From contig QWOP01000076.1 in NCBI GenBank assembly GCA_003669605.1, positions 1-49,604 on the forward strand: a stretch of DNA of 49,604 nucleotides, in the 5' to 3' direction. Positions 36,880 through 44,602 of the stretch are shown one piece after another. A program made the position numbers and the translations under genes. A model generated the notes under the pieces. The model saw nothing but the letters and a program-made list of their open reading frames with translations, did no database searches and was not told where the DNA came from. The stretch is from Planctomycetota bacterium. Its GTDB lineage: Bacteria > Planctomycetota > Planctomycetia > Pirellulales > UBA1268. The first letter of the stretch is position 1, and each line of letters opens with the position of its first letter.

Positions 36880-38352
36880 ATCACTGCCCCGCATGTCGTT
36901 GTCGTCGTCGGTGGTGGTCTGGGGGGATTAGTGGCTGCAGAGTCGCTGCTCCGCCAGGAAGGGGCACCGATCCGCGTCCTCCTCCTCGAACCCAACGACG
37001 TCGGCGGGGTGGTTGGGACGGTGCACCGCGACGGCTGGCTCGTGGAACAAAGCGCCGACAACTTTCTCGCTGCCCGCCCCGAAGGGCTCGGGCTGGTGAA
37101 TCGCCTCGGGCTCGCCGACGAACTGATTCCGGTGAACGAACCGGCCCGCCGAGCGCTTGTCTATTCAGCCGGCCGAACGCTGCCGGTTCCGGCTGGATTC
37201 CGCCTCATGGCCCCCGCCCTGGCCAAGGGCATTCTCGAGAGCGACATCCTCTCCCCCGCCGGCAAGGCCCGCCTCCTCGACGAGGCGAATGTTGCCCCAG
37301 CCATCGGTGGAGGAGACGAGTCGTTGGAATCGTTTGCGGTCCGCCGGCTCGGGCGGGAAGCCTTCGATCGTCTCGTGCAGCCGCTGGTGGCAGGGATCTG
37401 GACGGCCGATCCAGCCCGACTGAGCATGACCGCTGCCTGCCCGGAATTTCTCGACATGGAACGGGTCCACGGCAGTCTGATCCGCGGCGAAGAGGATCGG
37501 CTGCGACGTCTGGGTGACTCACACCAAGGAATAGGGGCCCGCTACGGCCAGTTTGTCACGTTGGCCTCCGGCATGGGCACGCTCCCCGCGCGCCTGATGG
37601 AGTGGCTGACGGCTGCAGGCATGGAGCGGCGGAGGATGCGGGCGGAATCGATCGAACGGCTCGCGGACGGTCGCTGGCAGGTCGTGGCCAGCGAGCGGGG
37701 TTTGCCAGCGACTCTGATCGCAGCCGATGGCGTTGTGGTGGCCGTCCCCGCACCGGCCGCGGCGGGAGTCCTCCGCGGAGTCGATGAGACGCTCGCAGCG
37801 GATCTGGCCGGCATTGAGTATGCCGGGTCAGTGGTGGTTGTGGTCGGTTTTTCCCGCGACGACGTGGCCCATCCCCTCGACGCAGCTGGATTGGTCGTCC
37901 CGCGCATCGAGGGGCGCGGCATTCTCGCGGTCAGTTTTTCCAGTTCGAAGTTTCCCGGCCGGGCCCCCGAGGGCTGCGTCCTGCTCCGCGTGTTCGTCGG
38001 CGGTGCCCTCGATCCCGCGCGGGCCCTGCTCGACGATGAAAAAATCGTCGCCCTGGTGGAAGCGGAACTCAGCGACATGCTGGGGGTGCGTGGCAAACCG
38101 CGGCTGGTGCAGATCGCGCGCTGGCCCAGTGCCATGCCGCAGTACCATCTGGGGCACTGCCAGCGACTCTCACGGATCACTGAGCGGCTCAATGCCCTCC
38201 CCGGTCTGGGACTGGCCGGTGCGGCCTACGAGGGGGTGGGAATCCCGCAGGTGATCGCCTCCGGCCAAGCCGCTGCCCAACGGGTGGGCGCAGCGGTGCA
38301 GGGGATGAATCGGAGAACCGACTGGCGGGTGATCAAGCGGTCTGGCGGGTGA
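36880..38352 (+). CDS. hemY: Protoporphyrinogen oxidase (FAD-dependent, HemY/HemG type), apparent ATC start
   Basis: 490 residues if started at ATC 36880. It oxidises proto- or coproporphyrinogen to the porphyrin in haem synthesis, with FAD. The N-terminus reads TAPHVVVVVGGGLGGLVAAE, the FAD-binding Rossmann motif GGGLGG at 11-16, then EPNDVGGVVGTV. The middle and C-terminus are typical: QPLVAGIWTADPARLSM, and GAAYEGVGIPQVIASGQAAA near the end. In frame there is no ATG, GTG or TTG between TGA 36865 and the Rossmann motif; the first such codon (GTG 36931) would remove it. AGGAG (36867-36871) is eight bases from ATC 36880 and two bases from ATT 36874. The stop lies in a 20-bp tandem triplication. 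It is divergent from the large secreted protein gene. Confidence 0.88.
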   Translation: MTAPHVVVVVGGGLGGLVAAESLLRQEGAPIRVLLLEPNDVGGVVGTVHRDGWLVEQSADNFLAARPEGLGLVNRLGLADELIPVNEPARRALVYSAGRTLPVPAGFRLMAPALAKGILESDILSPAGKARLLDEANVAPAIGGGDESLESFAVRRLGREAFDRLVQPLVAGIWTADPARLSMTAACPEFLDMERVHGSLIRGEEDRLRRLGDSHQGIGARYGQFVTLASGMGTLPARLMEWLTAAGMERRRMRAESIERLADGRWQVVASERGLPATLIAADGVVVAVPAPAAAGVLRGVDETLAADLAGIEYAGSVVVVVGFSRDDVAHPLDAAGLVVPRIEGRGILAVSFSSSKFPGRAPEGCVLLRVFVGGALDPARALLDDEKIVALVEAELSDMLGVRGKPRLVQIARWPSAMPQYHLGHCQRLSRITERLNALPGLGLAGAAYEGVGIPQVIASGQAAAQRVGAAVQGMNRRTDWRVIKRSGG

Positions 38353-38381
38353 TCAAGCGGTCTGGCGGGTGATCAAGCGGT
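38322..38381. repeat. Perfect 20-bp tandem repeat x3 across the hemY stop codon
   Basis: CTGGCGGGTGATCAAGCGGT is present three times in a row without mismatch (38322-38341, 38342-38361, 38362-38381). As 20 is not a multiple of three, each copy is read in a different frame; the TGA of hemY (38350-38352) is read within copy 2. Confidence 0.97.
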
Positions 38382-38446
38382 CAACCGACAGGTCAGGGTC
38401 TCTCGACCGACTGATCCCAGCCAAGTCATCGTCTCGCCAGATCAGG

Positions 38447-38743
38447 TCACTTCTTCTTGGCACCAGCGGCGGCAGCCTTAGGAGCGGCAGCCTTGGGAGC
38501 TGCTCCCTTGGCGGCTCCACCCTTCGCTCCGCCCTTGGCTGCGGGAGCCGCGTCACCCTCTTCCTTGACCTTCTTCTTCTTCATGGCCATCTTGAAGACG
38601 CGGACCTTGGGGAGGCCCAGCGGGCTGCGGCCGTCCGCCCAGCGTTCCTGCTCCTTGAGCTTCACGATCCGCTCGGCGCGGGAGAGCACGCCGCGGGCTG
38701 CTGAAGAGCCCTTCCGGATGCGGAGGCTTTTGTCCATGGTCAT
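38447..38743 (-). CDS. Small basic protein (TIGR04137-like)
   Basis: 98 residues. The N-terminal 55 residues (MTMDKSLRIRKGSSAARGVL, RAERIVKLKEQERW, SPLGLPKVRVFK) match the short basic protein family shared by planctomycetes, verrucomicrobia and chlamydiae (TIGR04137). The tail is a Lys/Ala/Gly-rich low-complexity sequence (AKGGAKGGAAKGAAPK, ending AGAKKK). Conservation together with the basic character suggests RNA or ribosome association, but the function is not known. AAGGA lies eleven bases before the ATG 38743; a second ATG at 38737 is possible. It is the last gene of a minus-strand group and converges with hemY. Confidence 0.85.
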   Translation of the reverse strand: MTMDKSLRIRKGSSAARGVLSRAERIVKLKEQERWADGRSPLGLPKVRVFKMAMKKKKVKEEGDAAPAAKGGAKGGAAKGAAPKAAAPKAAAAGAKKK

Positions 38744-38896
38744 GGCTGGAGGTCCTTACAATTCTGGGGCGCTGGAGTTCTGGTTCGGGGATCAAAGCCG
38801 TGGCACCCGGAAGCGGGTCCGTCGGGCACCGTGGGCTGAGCCCAGGAAACCCACAGGTTAGAATCGACGCTTTTGGTCATCAAGGGCACCCCTTCA

Positions 38897-38924
38897 GGGC
38901 CCGGAAGCGGGCCGTTTCCGGCCC
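38897..38924 (-). terminator. Possible terminator hairpin downstream of the kinase gene
   Basis: On the minus strand GGGGCCGGAA pairs with TTCCGGGCCC around a GC-rich loop. It lies about 60 bases after the kinase stop codon. No T-run follows, so this is a weak call; further GC-rich pairing occurs at 38930-38975. Confidence 0.35.
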
Positions 38925-38983
38925 CTGGAGGCTCCGCCCGGGCTCTGGACGCCGGCCAGGGGCTGCGGCGAGCCCCCCCAAAG

Positions 38984-40018
38984 TCACTCGATCGTCACCT
39001 TGGCCACGCGGGTGAGGAAATCCTCACACGACGCCGGGCGCCTGGCCGGGTCGGCCTCGATGCAGGCCATGATCGCCGTCGCCAGTGCCGGCGGGATCTG
39101 CGGCCAGAAGGTGCGGATGTCATCCGGGGGGGAGGAGTCGTGTTGCAAGGCGGTGCGTCCGGTGGTCCCCCGCGGCCAGGGGAGTGAAAGGGTGCAGATT
39201 TCGTAGGCGGTGACACCGAGTGAGAAGATGTCGAGCCGCTTGTCGGCCTGGCGGCGGCGGACCACTTCCGGTGCCATGTAGTTCGGCGTGCCGATGCGGT
39301 TGCCGGGCTGGAGGAACACCGGCTTATCGGGCACGGTGAGGCCGAAATCGAAGAGCACCAGCCGGCCGTCAGAACAAAGGATGTAATTCCGGGGGCAGAT
39401 GTCCCGGTGGACGAATCCCGCCCGGTGCACGCTCTCCAGCGCTCCGGCCGCTTGGCGCACCAGATCGAGCCGCTGGGAGGGGGTGAGCGGCTCTTTCTTG
39501 GAGAGCAGGGCGTGGAGGAGGGCACCGTCGAGGAATTCCTCCACGACAAATGCCGCTCCTTCGGTGGTGATGCCCCAATCGATGGTTTTGACGATGTTGG
39601 GCCCGAGAATCTGCGCGCCGATCTCCCCCTCCGGCGGCTTCCCCAGGCCCTTGTAGCGGCCCTCGATGGGAGCGCATTTCTTGGGGTCGAGGACCTTCAA
39701 CCCCACAATGGCACCGCCGGCCTTCTCTCGGGCCATGTAGAAACTCGACATCGTGCCTGAGATGCTGCTGCGGATGGGCTCGTAGCGCTTCCAGATGTCG
39801 ATCTTGTTTCGGCCGCGCACGGCACGGAGCTTGGCCCGGGACTTCTCCAGATCACGGGCCTGCTTCTCGTCGGCGGCAGAACGCGAGTCGTGGGAGGCGG
39901 GCGACTGTCCGGCGGCGGACTTGGCGGCGGCAGCCCGGCTGGCGGCCGTACCGCGCGGTCCGGCCGACTTCTTCTCGGTGCCGATACCGAACAGCGCAAG
40001 GAATCCAGCCAGGCCCAT
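38984..40018 (-). CDS. Serine/threonine-type protein kinase with variant catalytic loop
   Basis: 344 residues. A basic, Ala-rich N-terminus (about 70 residues) precedes a Hanks-type kinase domain. Visible: the VAIK-like lysine K108 in GAIVGLKVLDPKK, catalytic loop HRDICPRN (204-211) with D206 and N211, DFG at 224-226, and GTPNYMAPEVV for the activation-segment end, followed by DIFSLGVTAYEICT. The Gly-rich loop (about 84-95, SSISGTMSSFYM) is degenerate, and the usual Lys of HRDxKxxN is Cys. Catalysis seems possible but not certain. No transmembrane or sensor domain is present, so it is probably cytoplasmic. It follows the PhyH gene on the same strand with about 80 bases between, without a clear ribosome site. 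Confidence 0.88.
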   Translation of the reverse strand: MGLAGFLALFGIGTEKKSAGPRGTAASRAAAAKSAAGQSPASHDSRSAADEKQARDLEKSRAKLRAVRGRNKIDIWKRYEPIRSSISGTMSSFYMAREKAGGAIVGLKVLDPKKCAPIEGRYKGLGKPPEGEIGAQILGPNIVKTIDWGITTEGAAFVVEEFLDGALLHALLSKKEPLTPSQRLDLVRQAAGALESVHRAGFVHRDICPRNYILCSDGRLVLFDFGLTVPDKPVFLQPGNRIGTPNYMAPEVVRRRQADKRLDIFSLGVTAYEICTLSLPWPRGTTGRTALQHDSSPPDDIRTFWPQIPPALATAIMACIEADPARRPASCEDFLTRVAKVTIE

Positions 40019-40097
40019 GGGATTGCACGGTGAGGAGGAGGAGGACGACGGAAAATCCGCCGCAGACCTGCAATCGTACCGTATCCACGCGGAGAGG

Positions 40098-41003
40098 TCA
40101 GGTCGCTGCGTGACGGGAAGGGGGCACTGCGGCGTGGTAGAGAATCGGATTGAGCGGGTCGTCCATGATCTCCCCCACCGCGGTCGACGGCGTCCAGGCT
40201 TGGTGGTCGGCCTGCTGGTTGGCGTTTCGCGGCACGGACAGTCGCATTCCCTCGTCCATGTAGATCACGGTGTGTACCCGCCGGGCCGCAGTGGTGGTGT
40301 TGGGGCCGGCACGATGGAGCGTCCAACCGAGATGGAACGACACTTCACCGGGAGCAAACGGCTCCACCCGTTCCGAGATTCCTTCCGCAGAGATCGCCTC
40401 GCGGATCAACCGTTCGGAGTCATCGGAGATCTCCAAATCGTGGCCGATCCGCTTGATGTGCGTTCCCGGAGCAAACGCGAGCGGCCCCTGCTCCAGTGGC
40501 ACGCCGTGGAGGGGGATCCAGGCAGTGACGCACAATCCGCTCTCCATCGGCCAGTACTGTTGGTCGGCATGCCAAGGGGTGAAGCCACCGGCGGGTTCCT
40601 TAAAGAGCGCCTGATCATGCCACAGCCGAACGCCGCCTGTGCCGAGCAACTCCGTGGCAATCCTCGCCAACCGCGGCGCGAAGGTGACGGCCTGTGCCGC
40701 GGCTGACTTCCGCCAGAGGTTGAATACCTGGATGAAGGCTTTGCCGTACGTGTCGCGGGCCTCCATCGGCACCCCGGCGACGGGGTTGTTGGTCGCGACC
40801 AGGTCGGAAATCACCCGGTCGAGATGGGGAAGCGTTGCAGTTGAGAACACACCGGGGAGTTTGATGAATCCCTGCTCGCGGAATCGACGAATCAGCGATT
40901 CGTCGAGCGGATACTGGGCCTCGAGCTCCGCCGTCACCGAAGCGGGGAAGAGGGGAATCGAATCACCGCAGCTCAGAACGGGGCCGCTGGACGTACCACC
41001 CAT
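40098..41003 (-). CDS. Phytanoyl-CoA dioxygenase (PhyH) family protein
   Basis: 301 residues. A member of the Fe(II)/2-oxoglutarate-dependent PhyH oxygenases. The metal-binding facial triad is clear: H145 and D147 in TPWHADQQYWP and distal H230 in GWTLHRAGPN. A 2-oxoglutarate-binding Arg is likely R241 or R242 downstream in AARRVHTVIY. The segment EQGPLAFAPGTH is a further family hallmark. Substrates in this family range from acyl-CoA to small metabolites, so the reaction is unknown. AGGAG lies ten bases before the ATG. It sits 26 bases after the coiled-coil peptide gene, probably in the same transcript. Confidence 0.9.
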   Translation of the reverse strand: MGGTSSGPVLSCGDSIPLFPASVTAELEAQYPLDESLIRRFREQGFIKLPGVFSTATLPHLDRVISDLVATNNPVAGVPMEARDTYGKAFIQVFNLWRKSAAAQAVTFAPRLARIATELLGTGGVRLWHDQALFKEPAGGFTPWHADQQYWPMESGLCVTAWIPLHGVPLEQGPLAFAPGTHIKRIGHDLEISDDSERLIREAISAEGISERVEPFAPGEVSFHLGWTLHRAGPNTTTAARRVHTVIYMDEGMRLSVPRNANQQADHQAWTPSTAVGEIMDDPLNPILYHAAVPPSRHAAT

Positions 41004-41029
41004 GATCGTGGGCTCCTGGGAAGGGGCGG

Positions 41030-41200
41030 CTAGGCTTTTTTGAGCGCTGAAAGCTCGGCGTGGGCGGCAGCCAACTCCTTCTCCAGCCGTGGCGCCTCGG
41101 CAGGATCGTCGGGCTGTTGCTTGGCCCCGGCGAGGAGTTGCTGCAGCTTGGAGATCTTCTGCTGCAAGACCTCCATCCGCTTCTTTTCCTTCTTGTCCAT
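41030..41200 (-). CDS. Small coiled-coil protein
   Basis: 56 residues: a charged start (MDKKEKKRMEVLQQKISKLQ) and heptad-like Leu pattern continuing to EKELAAAHAELSALKKA, with one Gln/Pro/Asp break near residues 28-34. It is therefore a predicted two-part helical hairpin or coiled coil. GGAG lies eight bases before the ATG, good support for a real gene. It lies 25 bases after the CopD-like membrane protein gene and 26 bases before the PhyH gene on the same strand, implying one operon. No family name is certain; similar tiny proteins occur in planctomycetes. Role unknown. Confidence 0.7.
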   Translation of the reverse strand: MDKKEKKRMEVLQQKISKLQQLLAGAKQQPDDPAEAPRLEKELAAAHAELSALKKA

Positions 41201-41225
41201 GATCGTGCTCCGGGGAAAGGGGGGG

Positions 41226-42074
41226 CTAGTTGCCGGCGGCCGGCGAAACTGCCGGCTCGGTGCCGCCGTCATCCCCCGCGGAAGCCTCTGGAGAAGCCTC
41301 GTCTGGCGCAGCGGCTGCCGGCCCAGCGTCATCGGGAGTGCTGGTGGCGGGCGCTTCGTTGCCAGCGGCTTCTCCGGCAGGAGGCCCACTCCCCTCGGTT
41401 GGCCGGCCACGGCGTCCCCCACCAAAACCACCGCCACCAAAGCCACCCAAGCCACCACCACCGCCGCCGAAGTCATCATCCATGCCCCCGCCACCGCGCT
41501 GCATGCCGGCTCCCGCATCGCTCCCCATCGGCTCGCCGCTGTCGGTGGCAGGGGGAGTGTTGGAGCCGGTGTGCATCTGCCGCAGGTAGCCGGAGATGAT
41601 GACCACCGCGAGGGCGAGACCGAGGGTGAGCGTGAGCCACTTCGCGCGGTCATTGCGGGCCCATTGGGTCCCCTCCCCCCGGCCCACAAGGGCGCTTGCG
41701 AGGTAGAAGACACCCATCGCCAGCAGGATTTTGAAGCCCATCAGGGCATGGTAGCCCTGGTACCGAAACCAGGAGCCACCGGCCCACTGTTCCCCCTTCA
41801 CGCGGCCGATGAAGAGCACGTAGTTGGCCAATCCGCTCAGGAGCAGGATGGTGATTGCTCCGATGACCCACGGCAGCCAGCGGCGGCGGATGCGGTCGTG
41901 GATGCCCTTGCGGGTCTGTTCGTCGAGATCCTCAAGCGCCGGCAGGAGTGCGAAGCGGGAGAAGATCAGCCCTCCCATCGCCGTGATCGCTGCCAGCACA
42001 TGCGCCCAGCGGAGGAACAGCATCAGCGGCTCCTGGAACTGCTGGACGGTTTGCATCAGCGACGATTCTTCCAT
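41226..42074 (-). CDS. CopD-like four-helix membrane protein with Gly-rich and acidic tail
   Basis: 282 residues. Four membrane segments: [57 protein letters not shown], and [16 protein letters not shown]. Conserved His in RWAHVLAA and in [11 protein letters not shown] resemble the haem- or copper-associated His of CopD/HemJ-type families, but the assignment is tentative. After the last helix (about residue 165) the protein becomes low complexity: a Gly-rich stretch ([20 protein letters not shown]) and an Ala/Pro/Glu/Asp-rich end. The ATG at 42074 has only a weak GAGAT site; M7 is an alternative. It is the first gene of the coiled-coil/PhyH group and divergent from tadA. Confidence 0.7.
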   Translation of the reverse strand: MEESSLMQTVQQFQEPLMLFLRWAHVLAAITAMGGLIFSRFALLPALEDLDEQTRKGIHDRIRRRWLPWVIGAITILLLSGLANYVLFIGRVKGEQWAGGSWFRYQGYHALMGFKILLAMGVFYLASALVGRGEGTQWARNDRAKWLTLTLGLALAVVIISGYLRQMHTGSNTPPATDSGEPMGSDAGAGMQRGGGGMDDDFGGGGGGLGGFGGGGFGGGRRGRPTEGSGPPAGEAAGNEAPATSTPDDAGPAAAAPDEASPEASAGDDGGTEPAVSPAAGN

Positions 42075-42288
42075 GACTGGATCTCGCAGGGGGCGGGCGG
42101 GGCGACGGGATCCGCCCGGTGCCCGTGGCGGACCGGGGCGTTCCTCAGGCAGAATCGTACCGCCGGGCCGCTGGGGCAGGAAGGCTCTGGTGCTCTCTGG
42201 GTCGTCGGGCGAAAAAATCTCCAGCCTTCCCCGAGCCAGCCGCAGCCCCAAGACATCCCCCATGCACTCCTTCAGCCAGGATCTTTTC

Positions 42289-42774
42289 ATGCCCGAATTC
42301 GAACTCCCCGGTGCCCGACCCCACGACCGCTGGATGCGGTTGGCATTGGAGGAGGCCCGGGCCGCGGAGGCGGAGGACGAGGTGCCGGTGGGGGCGATTG
42401 TCGTGGCGGCCGGCAGGGTGGTGGCGGCGGCGCACAACCAGCGGGAGCAATTGGCCGATCCCACGGCGCATGCCGAAATGATCGCCCTCACACAGGCCGC
42501 TGCGGCCCTAGGCAGCTGGCGATTGGAAGGGTGCACGCTCTACGTAACGCTCGAGCCTTGTCCGATGTGTGCCGGCGCCATCCTCCAGGCGCGGGTCCCG
42601 GCGGTGGTGTGGGGAGCGCCTGATCCGAAAGCGGGCGCCGTTGAGTCGCTCTACCGGCTGTTCGAAGATCCCCGGCTCAACCATCGGGTCGAGCATGTGG
42701 GGCGGGTCCTCGCCGACGAATGCGGCAGGATCCTCAGCGATTTTTTCAAAAAGAAGCGCTCGAAGCCGGGATAG
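42289..42774 (+). CDS. tadA: tRNA adenosine(34) deaminase
   Basis: 161 residues. It converts wobble adenosine of tRNA-Arg(ACG) to inosine. The zinc-dependent deaminase signature is complete: TAHAEMIAL with H61 and catalytic E63, and [11 protein letters not shown] with zinc ligands C91 and C94. The PVGAIVV strand and the C-terminal [10 protein letters not shown] are also typical of TadA. ATG 42289 follows AGGA with eight bases spacing; an upstream in-frame ATG at 42262 and a much longer open frame are less supported. It converges with gltA across a dispersed hairpin element. Confidence 0.95.
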   Translation: MPEFELPGARPHDRWMRLALEEARAAEAEDEVPVGAIVVAAGRVVAAAHNQREQLADPTAHAEMIALTQAAAALGSWRLEGCTLYVTLEPCPMCAGAILQARVPAVVWGAPDPKAGAVESLYRLFEDPRLNHRVEHVGRVLADECGRILSDFFKKKRSKPG

Positions 42775-42851
42775 GAGTGTTTTTTGGAGGGGCTGGCAGG
42801 CAGCGCCTCGTTCCCCATGGTCTCCCACGATTCCCTCGTCGTCCGGCCCAC

Positions 42852-42977
42852 CTAGCTGCCCGTGGAAAAAGTCATCCCTGACCTTTTTCCACTTGAAAAA
42901 CCTCCGGTTTTCTCGAGTGCTACGCACTCGCGACTGCCTCGTGCAGTCGGACCGGCAGTTTATCCACAGCCTGCTAG
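42852..42977. repeat. Dispersed multi-hairpin element, copy 2 (best preserved)
   Basis: 126 bp. The ends form an imperfect terminal inverted repeat: CTAGCTGCCCGTGGA (42852-42866) against TCCACAGCCTGCTAG (42963-42977), 12 of 15 matching. Inside are GTGGAAAAAGTCA/TGACCTTTTTCCAC (42862-42892), GAAAAACC-TCC-GGTTTTC (42895-42912), CGAGTGC/GCACTCG (42914-42930), and CGACTGC/GCAGTCG (42931-42949). TTATCCACA at 42960-42968 matches the DnaA-box consensus. It lies between the convergent tadA and gltA genes, 77 bases after the tadA stop and 37 bases from the gltA stop. No target-site duplication is evident. Confidence 0.9.
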
Positions 42978-43014
42978 GCCGATCCCCGCTTGCCGCGGTG
43001 TGGGAAGCGGACTG

Positions 43015-44406
43015 TCAGGTCCGCTCGCTGATCGGCACGAAGTCGCGGAGCGTCTCGCCGGTGTAAACCTGCCGCGGCCGGCAGATCTTCTTTGTCGGCG
43101 AGTGGTGCATTTCGATCCAGTGAGCGATCCAGCCGGGCAGCCGACCCATCGCAAACAGGACTGTGAACATCTGGACCGGAATTCCCATCGCCCGGTAAAT
43201 GACACCGGAGTAGAAGTCGACGTTGGGGTAGAGCTTCCGTTCCACGAAGTATTCGTCCGCCAGCGCCACCTCTTCGAGTTGCTGGGCGATGTCAAAGATC
43301 GGGTCGTGCCGGGCGATCTTCGCCAGCAATCGATCACAGGTGGCCTTGATGAGGCGAGCGCGGGGATCGTAGTTTTTGTACACCCGGTGTCCGAAGCCCA
43401 TCAGGCGGAAGCCCGAGTCCTTCTTCTTGGCCAGATCGACGTACTTCTTCACGTTGCCGCCGTCGGCCCCGATCCTCTCGAGCATCTCAACGCAGGCCTG
43501 ATTGGCCCCACCGTGGAGCGGTCCCCAGAGGGCGCAGATACCAGCCGAGATGCTGGCAAAGAGGTTGGCATCGCTTGATCCGACCATCCGCACCGTCGAT
43601 GTCGAGCAATTCTGCTCGTGGTCGGCGTGGACGATGAGCAGCATCTCCAGAGCGTCGGCGAAGTCGGGATCGACGTGGTATTCCTCGCACGGCACCGCGA
43701 ACATCATCTGCAGGAAGTTTTCGCAGTAGGAAAGATCATTCCGCGGGTAGATCAGCGGTTGGCCGATCGATTTCTTGTGGGCGTAGGCGGCGATCGTCGG
43801 CAGTTTTGCCAGCAGGCGGTGGACGCTCACCTCCACCTGCCGCGGGTCGCGGACGTCGAGGGAGTCCTGGTAGAAGGTGGAGAGGGCACCCACCACGCTC
43901 CCCAGCGTGGCCATGGGGTGGGCATCCCGGGGGAAGCCCCCGTAGAACGCCCGCATATCCTCGTGGATCATCGTGTGGTGGGAGAGCGAGCGGCGGAACT
44001 CGTCGAGTTCGGTGGCATTGGGGAGTTTGCCGTAGATCAGCAGGTAACTGACTTCGACGAAGTCACACTTCTCAGCGAGGACATCGATCGGGTAGCCGCG
44101 GTAGCGGAGGATCCCCTTCTCGCCGTCGAGGAACGTGATCGAACTGGTGGTCGAGCCGGTGTTGACATACCCCTCATCCAGCGTGATCGCTCCGGTCTGG
44201 GCGCGCAGTTTGGAGATGTCGAGGGCCCGCTCGTGTTCGGTCCCCGAGATCACGGGGAGTTCGAACGACTTGCCGTCGATCTCGAGTCGCGCTACTCCGT
44301 CGAGGGTCGTGCCGGCGGAGGCAGGAGCGCTTGCCGCTGCGCCGCCCCCCGGGGACGCCACGGAGGCGGGTGGAGCAGCGGAAGGCCGGGAGGTGCTGGA
44401 ACTCAT
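43015..44406 (-). CDS. gltA: Citrate synthase
   Basis: 463 residues. It condenses acetyl-CoA and oxaloacetate to citrate at the entry of the TCA cycle. The catalytic triad is visible: H263 in IVHADHEQNCS, H298 in GPLHGGANQA, and D397 in LYPNVDFYSG. GFGHRVYKNYDPRA is the signature region. The first 32 residues are an Ala/Pro/Ser-rich extension not needed for the fold. The ATG at 44406 has a distant AGGA. The stop codon lies in the loop of a 7-bp inverted repeat (AGCGGAC/GTCCGCT, 43006-43025), which may help end transcription. It is the likely consumer of acetyl-CoA from the beta-oxidation cassette, though not linked to it. Confidence 0.96.
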   Translation of the reverse strand: MSSSTSRPSAAPPASVASPGGGAAASAPASAGTTLDGVARLEIDGKSFELPVISGTEHERALDISKLRAQTGAITLDEGYVNTGSTTSSITFLDGEKGILRYRGYPIDVLAEKCDFVEVSYLLIYGKLPNATELDEFRRSLSHHTMIHEDMRAFYGGFPRDAHPMATLGSVVGALSTFYQDSLDVRDPRQVEVSVHRLLAKLPTIAAYAHKKSIGQPLIYPRNDLSYCENFLQMMFAVPCEEYHVDPDFADALEMLLIVHADHEQNCSTSTVRMVGSSDANLFASISAGICALWGPLHGGANQACVEMLERIGADGGNVKKYVDLAKKKDSGFRLMGFGHRVYKNYDPRARLIKATCDRLLAKIARHDPIFDIAQQLEEVALADEYFVERKLYPNVDFYSGVIYRAMGIPVQMFTVLFAMGRLPGWIAHWIEMHHSPTKKICRPRQVYTGETLRDFVPISERT

Positions 44407-44602
44407 GAGGGGGTGGATTCCTGACAGGCCGATGGAGAGCGGCCAGCCACACGGGGACGGGACTGCTGGGAGAAGGAGTGGGAGGGAGTTTATCTCCCCC
44501 CCCCACGACCGGCAACGAGCGCTCGCTTCCGTGGGCCACCACGTGATCGAGAGCCATTCAGGCGAGCAATGGCCAACTCCGCCGCGGATCGCTCTGGAAA
44601 TA

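Noticed and set aside
41824..42288. Long N-terminal extension of tadA
   Set aside because: The extension overlaps the divergent membrane protein gene, has no TadA similarity, and ATG 42289 has a good ribosome site.
42862..42977. Short peptide-like reading frame (VEKVIPDLFPL-type) shared by the three copies of the dispersed element
   Set aside because: Similarity between copies follows the inverted repeats, not codons: differences include non-synonymous changes in copy 3, there is no ribosome site, and the hairpins explain the conservation.
42852..42977. Dispersed hairpin element as CRISPR array or insertion sequence
   Set aside because: Single copies far apart with no spacers; only 126 bp with no transposase and no visible target duplication.
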